A stretch of 64,000 nucleotides of DNA, taken from assembly GCA_030374765.1 (NCBI GenBank), contig JARGXX010000002.1, forward strand, positions 1,488,001-1,552,000. Reading direction: 5' to 3'. The stretch comes from Agarophyton chilense. Taxonomy: Eukaryota; Rhodophyta; Florideophyceae; Gracilariales; Gracilariaceae. Under the pieces are notes generated by a model that did not search any database, had not been told where the DNA came from, and saw only the letters and a program-made list of their open reading frames with translations. Both the position numbers and the translations under genes were made by a program. Positions 43,091 through 55,296 of this stretch are shown piece after piece. Numbering within the stretch: the first letter of the stretch is position 1; each line of letters opens with the position of its first letter.

Positions 43091-45017
43091 TTAATTTCCT
43101 TTAAAGAAAAACTGATCATTGCAATACATTGCAATAGTAGTCTGCAAACCATTTTAAAAATAGAATGAATCGTGAATGGATGAAAAGGAATCGTTCCCTT
43201 CATCTCAATCAGAGTTTTTTACATTACGGGGGTACTGCAGTAAATTAATTTACGCTCCATTGCTACCGCATGGAGGTTGTCAATTGCTTGCGTCTCATGT
43301 TCAGGTATTATTTGTTCTACTAAGGTGTAAAATGGTGTTTGTAGCTGGCTTCAAAGCGAGCGGGGGCTTTGAAAAGACGGTCTAGGCCTGAAGTAGATAG
43401 AAACTTTTCGCAATGATTAGTTTTTTCGCAGTTACATGGTTCTCATTTGGAACAATGTTGATGAAAGTAAATAGTAGCTTTTGATGTTATTATTGATTCT
43501 GCTCGCGAAATTCAATTCAATTAGTAATATCCTGTCAAAAGTGTCATTGGAGTTTCATTCTTACAAATATCTATTTATATATATCATGTAACAGGACCAT
43601 TTCGAATATGACTGTACATTTACCATGGATCTGAGTTTTTCGTCTTAGAGCTCTACTGATCACATCTGAGTTGAAATAATATGTTGTACGGTAACTGTAA
43701 TAAAAATGTTGCCGTTATTTTTAAATTTCTGTAATGTAGTTGGTTACCGTCTTCACCACCGTTTTGTGGTACACTAATAAAGAAAAGCGTTCCATGTACA
43801 AAAAAATATTTAAACATTTAAATTGCATCATAATGATATTTTGGATCATTTATTATTAAACAAGTCTCGTTGAACCCTCTAGTAAGTCTTCCCTGAACAG
43901 ATATTTCGCTAAATATATATTTTTAAATTCGTCACACTTTTGGAATTCGTTCAGATTAAAACTTTAAGTATTACAATTTGGAAAATTTTACCCTTTTATT
44001 CGTTATCCGAACTAGATCTATTTCGAACAGTATTCCTTGCTCTGAATGAGTTTTTATTGGTCACAAAAAAGATGTAAATAATTCGTTATTACGACACTTT
44101 TTTTTCGTCTCCAGCTTATTCAATAAAAAGAAAAAATGTTGCAATTATCGGAAATGGTAATATTTAATAATTGGATTCGGTTTAGGTGTTCCGGTTTTTA
44201 TTAATCCATATCTATAACTCCATATATTTCCCCTTATTTAAAAGTATTTCAAAAACGAAAAAATTTTCAAAAAAACACTTAATTTTCTAGGACCACGAAT
44301 CTTGTTCAATACGACATATCAAAAGTATGACAAATAGCGCAATTCTCACTTGAAATTTTTTATTTGTCCTAATACCACATTTTATCATATCAAGTGTATT
44401 GAATGACTTTGAAAATCGTGAAGATACCATTCGGATATGCAGGTATGTATAGAAACGATATCGACCGAATCATAGAAATGAATAAAAAATTATATATAAT
44501 TTTTTTGGGATTTTCCCCAATGAGTGTGCACATTTTATTTCGGAATCATACCAGTAGTTTACTGTTCAATTGGACCTAAAAGTGTTGTCACGACGTTTGC
44601 GTCCACGTAGCCCACGATACGAAGGCGCGAGCGCCGCCGCCGGTACCGGTGACTTAAGGGACCAAGTGTCTTCCATCTCACAATAAACTTTCCCCTTCAC
44701 GGGTCTGAGATATTGTGGTCACAGGTTATGGGCACTTTGGCATACCAATAACAACCTCTCACTCGTTTGGTGTACACATATAACTTACAAGCCCATCTTT
44801 TCCAGACCGTCATCGAAGACGTATTAGAAACATCATTTCCGGACGTCAAATGAGCATATAGTGCCGCAATACGCAAATCTCGATCACAGCGCCGCAAACA
44901 CCTTTATGGAAGGAACAACGCTATAGAATGCTGCGGAACCTCCTCAGCAGGAAAAATAGCTTCTCCAACAACTACTGGAAACGCTTCAGACCTTTTTTTC
45001 CTAAACGTCCAGTTTAG
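43091..45017. other. Long AT-rich stretch without a gene
   Basis: Mostly AT-rich with homopolymer runs; no frame over 70 codons is convincing. Around 44585-44660 a short GC-rich patch appears just upstream of the copia gag and could belong to its 5' LTR, but no second LTR was found. Confidence 0.35.
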
Positions 45018-45673
45018 ATTTAGGCAACGAAAACCTCAAAGATGTTACGAAGACAAACTTCAAGCAATGGCACGCAGGACTTTCTGACGTGTTAGCTATG
45101 CATGGATTTTCAGAAATCCTCACTGGTCAATTCTCATTGAACACTGCCGAAAACAAGAAGGCTCTCGCTCCATGTAGATCTTTAATGAACAAAAGTATCT
45201 CGGAAGAAGTCGGTAAAATGTTGCCAGACACCGTTTTCTCTCAAACACTCTTCCATATCGTGAAATATTTGAAGTCATTGCTGGACACCTCTGCGCAGAA
45301 AGACGTCGATCAACTCCTCTCAAAGGCGCAAATCCTCATATTCGGCACTTCAGAAGATATAGAGAAGTATATCGAAACACACAGAGCTTACCAAGCGCTT
45401 CTGATCGAGACAGGCGCTCCAGATTTTATATCCGAAACAAAAACTATCAAACTCATTTTGAGAGGTCTTTCATCCACAACAAATCCGTTAACGAACATCG
45501 CGGCTACTCTTCTTGTAGCCAACACTCCTCATACTATAATAGAAACCAAGAAGGCCCTTGAGGCCTTTGTTTCAATCACGCCTCCCCAACATTTGCAGAC
45601 ACAACCAAGCATCGCCACCACTGACAGTCGAAGAAATACACCGAGGTACCAACGCCCCACTACACTCTACTAA
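45018..45673 (+). pseudogene. Copia gag
   Basis: About 215 codons of continuous frame. NFKQWHAGLSDVLAMHGFSE is the typical copia gag opening (a tryptophan-containing helix followed by a small-residue turn). Helical segments follow, with IKLILRGLSSTTNPLTNIA in the middle and KKALEAFVSITPP near the end. The expected zinc knuckle is not seen before the stop at 45673, although the fragmented DNA just beyond is lysine/arginine-rich. No ATG could be assigned to the start; the frame enters from about 45018. Confidence 0.62.
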
Positions 45674-46778
45674 GCAAACCTGGGCAAAATATTAAACCCG
45701 CTGAACAGAATTAACGTATATCTGCACAACATCGATGAGGGTATGGCATCGCAGGGTGCGCACGAAGATAAACGCAGCACCGGTGCTGACTCAGCACCGC
45801 AATCACTTGCTCGCAAAAACAGAAAGCTCCAAGCTCGCAAAGCGCCTGGTACCAGTACAGCTGCACAACAGAAAGACCCCCACCCTCCATACAATGACGA
45901 AATCCACGCCCAGATCGAAAAGGCGATACAAGCTTTTCAGGAGGCGCAGAAACCTCGAGACAGTGATTTCGACAGAAAGTACATTCTGGACTCTGGAGAT
46001 TACCAGTCACACACAAACATATGACCTCCAGACTGTCTGCCACAAACACATCCTACGCCCACCATCTCCGCAAACGCGTCTTCAATCCCAATCAAGTTGA
46101 AGGCCATCCTGACGATAGTCACTGATCGTAGCCACACCCTTAGATAGCAATCTCTAGTCTTCGAGAAACTGTGCAACACGCTACTTTCATTACACGATAT
46201 TGCTGAGAAGTTTGGTCTCGTCATATTATGCCTCAACAAAGCATACATACTACAGACTAAACCGAGAATGAGAATCATCTGCACAGAAACGTGGTCTGCA
46301 AATCGATAAATGATAGACGTTAATGTACACGAAGTACGCCATGCAATCTCTTGCATCATCCGAACCTTCACTCAAACTACCGAGACCCACCTGCAGTCGA
46401 TTCACTTTTCACGTATTCCTCCAAACACTGCGCCGATTCCGCGGAAACTGGCCATAAACGAACGAAAACACTACCAGCCAGTAATGGCCCGAATGAAAAG
46501 CAAGACACTCAACCCCAACATCAAGAGCCACAAACCCTAAAAACTCGATTGCAAAAGCGTTCCGCGAATGGCGCCTCAAGTACAACCACGGATCCCTGCG
46601 TACCTTACAGACAATGGCAAAGCACAACCTCCTACAGCTCCCTCCTATACTGAAGAACAACCGACCCTCCCTATCTTTTTCTGCCTGTGCTCAAGGCAAA
46701 AGCCAGCCAAGTCAGCACAACCGGGCGCCACCAGCCCACAAAATTGGATAGTCGCTCTCTTCCGATATATGCCGCCCA

Positions 46779-47216
46779 ATGCCGTATAAATCACACCACG
46801 AGACCAAATACTTTTCCGTTTTTCTGGAAACACGATCAAGATTCCTCATCGTGCTTTCCATGTCGAGCAGAAAACAGATTGTAAGCCACATCACCGACGC
46901 GATAGCATTAATGCAAAACAAAATCGCATCTTCGCCTCTCATATTATCATCTGATAATGACGGTGATTTTGTATCCTATTTTGCCCGACGAATGCTTTTA
47001 TCATACAGCACCCCTCTTCGACCCTCAACCCGACACAGCACCAAGGAAAACTCTCTCGCCGAAAGAGTAGTAGGCACAATCACCAACGCTATTCGCGCAA
47101 ACCTCAAGCACGCTGGACTCCCCGATGAGTTCTGGGAAGACCTTCTTCGAGAAGTAGTATTCAAGTACAATAGAACGGTGCAATCTTCACCGCGACAGAT
47201 CCCGTTTACATCTTGA
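46779..47216 (+). pseudogene. Copia integrase core
   Basis: A 145-codon frame. TKYFSVFLETRSRFLIVLSM is the region after the first aspartate; SDNDGDFVSYFARRM is the second-D motif; RPSTRHSTKENSLAERVVGT contains the catalytic glutamate region (ENSLAER); LPDEFWEDLLREVVFKYNR is the conserved helix that follows. The spacing is that of a copia integrase. The zinc finger and first aspartate lie in unreadable sequence upstream, and the frame stops before the C-terminal domain. Confidence 0.75.
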
Positions 47217-47439
47217 CATCAACAGGCCCCGACTTTCCCCCAAAATGTTCACCTTCGTACATCTCGGCCTCGCAGCCATCATCGCAGACAAAACAATTAT
47301 GAAGAAACTGGACTCTCGTGGATTTGTAGAGAGGCATCTGTACGAACTTAACGATTTTCACATCATAGTACATGACACACAATCTGGAACACGGTAACAA
47401 ATACGCGCCCTTGACTCAAATCCAGTTAACACCTCTATC

Positions 47440-48120
47440 AACATTACAGAAGCGGCTTGAGTGGCATAAGAACGCCTCGCACTCCTTGTAACGCTGGTAT
47501 AACGCCCAATATCCAGCGTACTCACTCCAATGGTTGGAGCTGAGCGTCCATGTCCATCCGTGGCTTCTTATTCCGCTCTTTTTACTTCTCTTCGGCCCCA
47601 TATTGTCGCCCATCAGTGCTGCTCTGTTTTTCAACCTTATCGCCGTCACCATCATCGATTTTTCACTCATAGCGGTCTTCAAATCGCTCTTTCGTCACCA
47701 CCGACCACACTACAATCGCTCCGTCGGGCCACTCTTACTACATTCCACCGATAAAATATCTTCTGCGTCTGTTCACGCTACACGTGCCGACGTGCCTGCC
47801 CCTTTTTTCAGTTGCCCGCTTACCACAAGCAGCTGCCGCTCACATGGTGGTTTCTTTTTCTTTTCTATCTTTTAGTCGTCATCTGGGCACTGGCTACTGC
47901 TTTCAGTCGCGATTCGTTGCGCACAAACCACTTTTTGCACGTCATCTTCATATTTTTCCTAGTTGCCTTGTACGTTTTCATGTGGGTTTCGTGCTGGGTT
48001 ACCCCTGCAGTCGCCGAAACGTTAAGACAAGAGCTTTGCGTCATGTTCTTTGGCTTGAATCAGGTGTCCTCTCTGTTTATAGGCAATGTCTTGCATTCTA
48101 CGCTCACTTTCACAAAGTGA
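47440..48120 (+). pseudogene. PAP2-family (PLPP6-like) lipid phosphatase pseudogene
   Basis: The first part (to about 47820) reads LQWLELSVHVHPWLLIPLFL, several hydrophobic spans, KSLFRHHRPHYN and DKISSASVHATRA. The second part, in another frame (about 47812-48117), reads WALATAFSRDSLRTNHFLHV followed by a last membrane span. In the family these are catalytic motifs C1 (KxxxxxxRP, intact), C2 (PSGH, here ASVH) and C3 (SRxxxxxHxxxD, here with the final D replaced by H). Family enzymes dephosphorylate isoprenoid or phosphatidate substrates in membranes, with about six spans. The frameshift plus the C2 and C3 changes mark a dead copy. The upstream part merges with the copia remnant, so the copy may be 5'-truncated. 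Confidence 0.72.
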
Positions 48121-48269
48121 CACATGGTATTTCACCTTTTCCGCAACCACAGGCATATGAGCTTTATTAATCACTTGTATTGCGCCCTGGGGTCCTTGTA
48201 TTTGGCGGTGCGATCCCGCGTACTTTGCGCTCGCCGCACGATGCGCGACAAGGGCAAACTAAGGACATT

Positions 48270-49160
48270 TCAATCTTCACTGCTATCATCATCGCCTTCG
48301 CGCTCGCTTTCCTTCGAATCTTTCGAGTAGTGGGAGTTTTTCTTGTGCTTCTTTTCACCACGTAGATTAGAAGGCGCCCTTGCACGCATGAAACAAAAGA
48401 ATTTTACTGCCTCTGATTCATCGCACCCTGCAGGGGCGTTTGTAAACAGTATGATCTCATATTGACGTTTTAGTGTCTCATTACGTTCCATCTGCGTAGC
48501 TAAAGCCTTTGCAGCCAATCGAAGCTGCTTATCCGAGTCTTTCTTCTTTTCCAATGCGTCCTTCGCGAGAAGACGTCCAATGGGACGTTCTACATGTAGA
48601 ATAGGATCTGTATTAGTGTCCGAGTTGTTGAAGATCACTGCCTCTTTGTCACTTTCTGTTCCTGAAATTGATAGTGTCAACGCAGCCGAAAACTTTTCGC
48701 AATGACGAAGAACTTCCCAGGCCGAAAAGAAGCGGAACTTCTTTTCGCAGTCTTCCTGAGCTTTCGATTCGATATTTCTACACCATTGAAGAGACCTGTC
48801 GCCGTAGAGATCCAATCCTTTACAGAGATCCCACTGGGCTTTGCTCGCATACCACGACCATAGCAGCTAGAAAAACCATACATCCCTTGTTGATTGCTTG
48901 GCTACGAGCACGAATAGATTCAAGAGTTCGTTTGTCGCGGTTTGTGGGCTTAAACTTGTTGTTATAGACGTCAGCAACTTTTTGCATAAAGTCTTTTGCC
49001 TTCTGTTCTGTGCCTCGTATCGGACTCTCAGAGACTGTGATCAACCCCTTTGCCATTGCAGCGTCTTCTATTTGTGTAAAGTTAGCTCCACGTGAAATTC
49101 TTTTCGTTCGCGTGACTTGATCGTTGGTTTTCCTGCTGTTTGCGCTGGTTCACATGGATA
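48270..49160 (-). pseudogene. NAM-associated/Myb-like DNA-binding protein, copy 2
   Basis: Read from the right: SRGANFTQIEDAAMAKGLIT, QKAKDFMQKVADVYNNKFKP and SIRARSQAINKGCMVF (48820-49100) form the Myb/SANT-like half. After a frame change near 48820-48840, KFRFFSAWEVLRHCEKFSA, HVERPIGRLLAKDALEKKKD and a long helix (RLAAKALATQMERNETLKRQ) form the NAM-associated C-terminal domain, followed by a lysine/serine/acidic tail. This domain pair occurs in DNA-binding proteins of plants and algae, and in accessory proteins of Harbinger-type transposons. Another frame change near 49095 precedes the SRGANF segment. The frame changes could be lesions or a short intron. Copy 1 at 19.1-20.3 kb is its paralogue. 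Confidence 0.6.
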
Positions 49161-49516
49161 GAGTGGTGTCGAAGGAGGAGTTGGCTCTGCCATGATAGTA
49201 GAAAAGTAACGCAACAGCTAGGGAGGTGGTTGGAAGAACTCTTGGTGATGGGGAACTTTCATCTATCTAACATAGAGAGCATGGTGTTTGCCTGCTTCAC
49301 AACTTTTGCCGCAAAATGTACACGATTTTGACCAATGGGCAGTTTGCAAACGTTTTCTTCGATAGCACCAGGTCAAAGAGCAAGGAGGCAAATCCACTCG
49401 ATTTGCACCTTGAAATTCTGCCGATTCTATTCTATTTGACACTTTTGTTGACCGGTGCGGCCGACTCGACAGGTGCATTGAAGCAAATTTGATCATTTGG
49501 TAATTTACCCATGCCC

Positions 49517-49530
49517 GGTGGGGATGTTCT
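49517..49530. repeat. Shared flank motif GGTGGGGATGTTCT
   Basis: Matches the motif beyond NAM-like copy 1 at 13 of 14 positions, in the same orientation and a similar place relative to the gene. Confidence 0.5.
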
Positions 49531-50086
49531 GAGGGAGAGTTAATATAACACTATAGTCGATATATTCTAGTACAGAGCTTTCACTAGATTACTCAGTGGT
49601 TCATTTAGGTCAAGCTACACTACGGCTACGTGAAACTACTATAAACGTCAGGTATTTGTAATTAATTCAAGATTGTTTCTCCCGATTCCGTTCTATTGGT
49701 TTCTGTTTGGTTTCGTCCTTAACGAAGAGCGGTGTGACAACGGCAGCGTCGCTTGCACCAGTCAAGAACGCGAAATTGGCTGCTGTAGGAGAATATGAAC
49801 TTGTGGTGGGGCCATTCTGTAACCAGCTCGTCGGTCTCCAATTTACCTTAGCCGCCTCTATCCTCCGGCTTTCGCCTTGATTCCACCAGATTGTGGTGTT
49901 TAACGACGAGTTTAGAACATGTACGCAGATGGAAGCGGAATGCATCCAGAGTATATTCATTTTTTTGCAAACACTTCGTGGAGTGGCCATACCGTGTAGC
50001 TGTTGCGTTTCATACGATAGTCAACAAGAGGAGCCAATCATTATACCACAGCTATAGCTTCGGCGCCTGTAGCTTTCGTCCTCTTC
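49531..50086. other. No feature seen
   Basis: Short unassigned frames only. Confidence 0.3.
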
Positions 50087-50452
50087 ATGCATCAACGGTT
50101 TCGTCGGGCTCCGTCCAAATATCCTGTTGTCGATGGTCATCACTCGGGGGTCAGAATGTACCGCACTCAAAAATGTGAAATTAGCTATTTGGACTGCCTA
50201 GTGGGTCCGGAAACATTCTTGTTTAAGAGTCTTCCCCTTTTGCGCCAGGAAGCCGTTTGCTGGGTCCTCCCAATCGTTCGGTCTGAATCTGGCTTTATGC
50301 GACGGCTTGGGCGTGCTAATTTCTCTGAAATGATCGTCTTGGAGAGACTAGCGCGATCCCGGTTCGAATACATAGTCCCGTTCCAACACGTGGAGATCGA
50401 ACTCATTCGAGTGTCTAACAGACGCGGGCGGTATGTTCCCATTCCACATTGA
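50087..50452 (+). CDS. Unrecognised frame, 121 codons
   Basis: Opens with an ATG at 50087 and ends at the TGA at 50450-50452. The product is basic with hydrophobic patches (ISYLDCLVGPETFLFKSLPL, ANFSEMIVLERLARSRFEYI). No motif is recognised. It overlaps the next frame's ATG by one base (TGATG). It may be a fragment of one gene split by a shift, or chance. Confidence 0.25.
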   Translation: MHQRFRRAPSKYPVVDGHHSGVRMYRTQKCEISYLDCLVGPETFLFKSLPLLRQEAVCWVLPIVRSESGFMRRLGRANFSEMIVLERLARSRFEYIVPFQHVEIELIRVSNRRGRYVPIPH

Positions 50453-50823
50453 TGGTCATATATCAAAGGCTGTCGAGGTTCTTACATCACGATACCTCCG
50501 ATCATCACTTATCACAAGGCCTAACTTCTGAAGGATCTTCAGTCCGGACTTTGGTCCATTTTCGCCACCGCCTGGGCTCCCCGCAAGGCAGGTTTAATCC
50601 TCTGAAAGGTTCACGACTTGTACCAACAATGATTCATCTCACTACGGGTTCGCGCCGGCTTTCGTGCCTGGAATTACGCATCCCAATAGGTGGTGAAACC
50701 AACGCCAACGACGTGGTGACACTCGTCGGTTTTATTGATCACTTTTATTGGGCTTCAGTTCCTCTTGCACATGGTGAAGGTGCAACTGGTGGCCATGCGC
50801 AGGATCTGTTTTCAGGTCTTTGA
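50452..50823 (+). CDS. Unrecognised frame, 123 codons
   Basis: Begins at the ATG at 50452 that overlaps the previous stop. The product is histidine- and glycine-rich (FLHHDTSDHHLSQGLTSEGS, VTLVGFIDHFYWASVPLAHG). No family recognised. Together with the preceding frame it is the only lengthy plus-strand coding-like stretch in 49.5-51.3 kb. Confidence 0.25.
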   Translation: MVIYQRLSRFLHHDTSDHHLSQGLTSEGSSVRTLVHFRHRLGSPQGRFNPLKGSRLVPTMIHLTTGSRRLSCLELRIPIGGETNANDVVTLVGFIDHFYWASVPLAHGEGATGGHAQDLFSGL

Positions 50824-51462
50824 AATCTGCTCGCGTGTGACTTTATATATTTAAACTTCTCAGAGGGACATAAAATCTTTTCAAAGGATACTGGTCAACT
50901 TCTGTTTGCTTCGCGGTATGTCCCCGAGTGATTTTGGAACGGATTCGTGGAGACAAAAGAGTATTAAAACGTCCACGACGGTGAACACCCCATATCCAAT
51001 AATAAACCCATAGATGGGGTGGCGTCCGATGATGCGGTTGAATCCCAAGTTATGGATAAGCCACACAGCACAGGGAACCTCTTACGGCCTTGTTGGAATG
51101 GAGATAGGTACTAGCGCTGCCAATGTTGACTTCAACGAGATGCTTGTGGCTTTGATTTATCGCTTCCGAAGAAACCACTCAGGCGAAAACCATCGGTGAT
51201 GATACCGAAAGAGAGATGTAGTTTCTCGGTGTTGGGTAGTTTCCCAGTTCTCGTGGCGATATCAATATATCACCTAGTAAATGCGAAGTTGGATATGAGC
51301 TTTTCTTTTGCTCCTTATTTTGACCATTAAAATATACTTCGACCTTCTTTCTTCTTTTTTATGTTTTTTGTTTAACATCAAGGACATTGAAGTGTCCTAT
51401 CTGGGCGTTAAAAATCTTTCGAAGGATCCGTGTCCGCAACCAGCGGTGATATGAAACCGCTT
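50824..51462. other. No confident feature
   Basis: Contains a 61-codon plus-strand frame (51014-51199) with no recognisable similarity and T-rich sequence near 51350. Confidence 0.3.
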
Positions 51463-52649
51463 TCAATTGTAAGAGATCCTGAATAGGTTCGTCTGAGTCG
51501 ATCTAGGAGCTATAGCCGTACCAACAGACAATGTACTGTTTTCCACCATCCGGAAAGAACGAAATGTTAACAACGTAGTCGATATTTTTTTCGTTGTCGT
51601 AGAACTACCGGCTGGGCCCTGTTGTTGCCGCAGACTCCGTCTAAGACATGGATTTGTGTCTCGATTCACCAGGTTCCGTGCTAATCTCTGTCTTGACGGC
51701 GAAGAAGTGGACAATGCGGGCGGTACTGCCAGTTTGAGACATGCACCGTAGAGTTGAGCGCATCAGGCGCTGACTGGTCTCTTTCCCGATGTGGGGGCGG
51801 TTTTGTAACTTGCGCACGTCAACTGATGACTGAGAGCACTCCGGACCGTGGCGTGTTCCGCATCTTCACAAGAAGGCTTGCGCGGCAGAGTTGTCGGTGA
51901 ATTCGAACGTTTTGGCGTTACAGTACTGTTGTCGACGTTTTCTTCCGCAGTCTCCGTGCTGCCTTCCCCCAAGTGCGTGGGGTCTCGGTGGTTCATATCT
52001 CCCTTGGCAGCATCGGTTCGGCGGCGTACTTCTTTGGAGGTATCTAATTCGCTTAACAGTGAGTTAATTCCGCTTTCGGTATGTGATTCATCCATGAAGA
52101 ACATGTACTTAATGACTTCGTCAAGGTCTAAATTAATATCGTCCTATCTCTTCTCACATGGATCGGTGGTACGAGCTGTAGAGACTCCCAAAAACCGGCG
52201 GTAGACACCCCTGGGTAGCATGAGAGAGGGGCCCTTCTGAGTAGTTTCTGACAAGACCAGTAGATCAAAGAGTACCCGTAAAGGGTTCGTCAATTCAAAT
52301 CGTGCTGTATCCGCTGAAGTGGGCCGAGGCAACCAGATTTGACGTGGAACACTTTCCTCGGTTGTTGATTGTGCAACACCTGCAGGCAATTCCAAGGGAA
52401 GTGGAGGGAATTAAAAAAAAGGAGGTCACGGGATCTGCGCTCTTGAGCGTCTTCCAATTACATGATGAATGCATCCTCTTTTACATAGATTACCTCATAG
52501 GGTCTTTGCCAAATACGAAAGATTCTACGGAGCTTATCATCGTCGGGTCCCAGTACTCCTCATGAATGAAGATGTACTCGTCCAATTTGACGGTGGCACT
52601 GTACAGTGTGTGCAAAAGTCAAAATCAAGCTTGTTCTGGGCTTGAGCAC

Positions 52650-53290
52650 GGGTTATTGAACTGCTGGCGCAATAAATCAATTTTATTAGCCACTTTGTCT
52701 AGTTGTGGCGATACTGTTTCGCAAAAGGGAATTTTTTTCCAGTAAGGTGGATTTTAAACTCCAAAATGGGCGGAGCACGGGACAACACCAGTTCGAATGG
52801 AGTCAAAACCGTTGTACAGTGATTGTACTTAAGTATTTGTACGCGAACGATAAAGCTTCAATAAACAGATCCGAACATTGGGGGGATCGGTCACATAAGA
52901 AGAGACAGATGCGAATAACGTTTGGTTAAACCGCTTGGCTTTTCAAATACATTGGAGACGGTAGGTCGTTATGAAGAGATTCTTTATATCGAGAATACAA
53001 CAGAAGTCCTCGAAGAATCGAGATGCGAATTGTTTTCGGTTTTCAGACAGAATACGAATCGGAAGCATGTATATAAACCAGGCGGGTGAGAAAAGTTTCT
53101 GCAACCGTAAAAGTGGAAATTATCTTTAAAGGTATTGTCCGAACAAACTTCGAGGAACGGTCCATAACAAAGACTACAAATGTGTTCCCACGTCAGGTGG
53201 GGAGTAGCGGGCCAAAAATACCGATTGCGAAAAACTCAAGAAAAGCCCGTGCAGGAAAAAGCTTCAACTTCGATGAGAGCTTTGCATAGT
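52650..53290 (-). pseudogene. Gypsy integrase core, broken
   Basis: The minus strand gives FPARAFLEFFAIGIFGPLLP, then FVVFVMDRSSKFVRTIPLK and VAETFLTRLVYIH (about 53080-53290). AIDxxGPLP is expected; the catalytic D is G. Farther on, LTPFELVLSRAPP (about 52770) is the conserved segment downstream of the catalytic glutamate. The middle of the core is unreadable. Confidence 0.6.
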
Positions 53291-53908
53291 TATAAGCGAT
53301 TTCTGTCATATTAGGTGCAAAATGGCACTGTTACATAGTACTACACAGCCATGGCTTACCAATAAAAGCTCCATCGCCAAGTAAGGTAGAGTTTCCGTCC
53401 ACCGTCGTGTCAACCAAGTTTCGTACTATGCGATAGATGCAATACTCTATAGTGTAGAGTATATGGAGCCACTAGTTCTGGGGATGACTGTACCGTTTTT
53501 GAAAGGTATCCAGAGTCATTTATCTCGAATGAGAGTGTTGCGCCATAGTTAAGATGGTCGCATATTTTCGCACAGAAAGGGTCGTTTTGCTATTCTCTTA
53601 CCATCTCCTTCGGTAGTATCGCTACGAAACTACCCCGTGCAGGCTTATCAGGTTCCTCAGCGACAAAAAGGGTCGGTTTCAGTATTCGATCTAGGATCTT
53701 CCCGCTACGTATCGTGTATCCTATCCGGGTCCTACGGGGTTCGCACACTTACAATGAAAGAATGTATTTCCTCATCATTGGCAGCCATAGCTTCCCCATT
53801 AGCAGGTAAACTTGATAGCACGCCCACTTGCACGTTGTATCTGCCTTTCTTGTAGAATTTTACGAAGTCATAATCCGCCAAGAAGGGTCTCCAACGAATT
53901 CGGCGACC

Positions 53909-54714
53909 TCACGGTTCCGGGACGGGTGAAGCCCATCTTAAATAGCAGTGGTCTGTGTACAAAGTAAAGACCCCAACCATAAGGCTGTAGTGGGGAGTAG
54001 AAAAGGCCCACACAACTGCGAGAAACTCTTTTTTGGCAGGGACTATTTGCGATCTTGCATATTTAGCGAGCGTTACCAATACCCTATGTGTTTCCATTGA
54101 TCTTCTGGAGTTTTTTCGAAGATAGAACAACCTACTTGATAGTGACTAACGTCTATGTTCACTGCAACCGGCTGTCTGGGTTTCAGTACCGATAATATTT
54201 GTGATGATATGCTGGTTTCAATAAGGGATTTAAACTCAATTGTTAGAGGGGGAAGTGAAGGGTTCTGACTTAGCTGGTTGACCTTTCCGCAGAAGGGCAT
54301 TTAAGGGTTCGGCTGTGGCCGCACAGTTCGGTATAAATTGTCGGTATACGTCAATGGATTGCGAAAAGGAGCTTAGTTCCTTCTGAGTTATAGGTTATTT
54401 CGTTAGTCGAAACGGTTCAGGAGTCCAGCTTCACGTAATGTGGTCATAATGCCCTCACATGGGTCAAGTGTTCATACAGAGTATCTGAGAAAACTATGAT
54501 ATCGTCCGGATAGACGATGCGAATACGCCATTTAACACGAGCCAGTAGAATATCCAGAGCACGCTAAAATGTAGCAAGGGCATTTGTCAGACAAAAAAGG
54601 CATACTTTCGAAACTGTAGATTCCCGAATGACAAAGAATAGAAGTCTTGTAGTTGTATCTTTCTGACATGAACTTTCCAGTGAAAGTAGTAGATACAGAA
54701 AAGCCAGGATCCAT
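53909..54714 (-). pseudogene. Gypsy RT and RNase H, broken
   Basis: FSVSTTFTGKFMSERYNYKT and GIYSFESMPF correspond to the RT segment before the catalytic loop. In another frame the loop reads VYPDDIIVFSDTLYEHLTHV (about 54470-54510), YPDD in place of YLDD. RNase H follows as NIDVSHYQVGCSIFEKTPED (first D retained), AKKEFLAVVWAF (E) and FTLYTDHCYLRW (D). Multiple stops and frameshifts lie between. Confidence 0.7.
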
Positions 54715-55068
54715 CGGGTTTCGGATCTAGTACCACTGGAGACGCTTACGGCGACAGAAGCGGTTCGATTACTCCATCTCGAAACATTGTCACGACTTGG
54801 AACTGTTCATTTTCACGAGCCTTAAGGCCTGCTCTATAAGGGTGACAATTTACCGGGCTAGCGTCCGGTAAAGAGTCTATCGGGTGTCCGTTGTAGTAAT
54901 GTCCTCAAGAGGGACATCCCACAGGGGTGTCAAGTCTCTTAGCATGTCATGGAGACTTTCACGGTGCTATTCCATCACACAAAAGAGGTCGAGTTTCCCG
55001 AGTTTTTTCATGGAATTTATACAGCTATCGCAAGTTGAGAGGGGGTCATTTTCTCCTTTGGCAGGTTC

Positions 55069-55296
55069 TCAAGCCAGAGTTATTCTTGATTGAATGATGG
55101 TGTCATCCGCTTCTTGAGAGTATGCGAGGTTGAGTACATCAGCCGCTGGCAGCTTAGAAAGGACCATTGCGGTGGTGTGAGGCATGACCGACCCAGAAAC
55201 TGCGTTTTTAACCAGTACTTTCATTGTGGTGCGCAGATTGACGACAACCGTCACCGTGAAAGATTTTCGCGACTCTTTCAGATCAACGACATGCAA
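55069..55296 (-). pseudogene. Protease-like segment, active site lost
   Basis: Minus-strand VTVVVNLRTTMKVLVKNAVSG, then SVMPHTTAMVLSKLP, aligns with gypsy proteases in which VLVDTGASGSVM is expected: the DTGA triad is replaced (KNAV). The plus-strand frame over the same DNA is a shadow. Confidence 0.5.

Larger units (their letters stand above)
45018..47220 (+). mobile_element. Ty1/copia retrotransposon remnant (gag, protease, integrase)
   Basis: Plus-strand fragments in the correct order: a gag frame (to 45673), a short protease piece around KYILDSGDYQSH (about 45976-46011), and an integrase core (46779-47216). RT and RNase H are missing; a PAP2-phosphatase pseudogene begins where they should be, so the element is truncated. 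It differs in sequence and orientation from the copia remnant at 21-24.7 kb. Confidence 0.75.

Noticed and set aside
47784-48170. 128-codon frame over the PAP2 relic
   Set aside because: The PAP2 motifs lie in the two other plus-strand frames.
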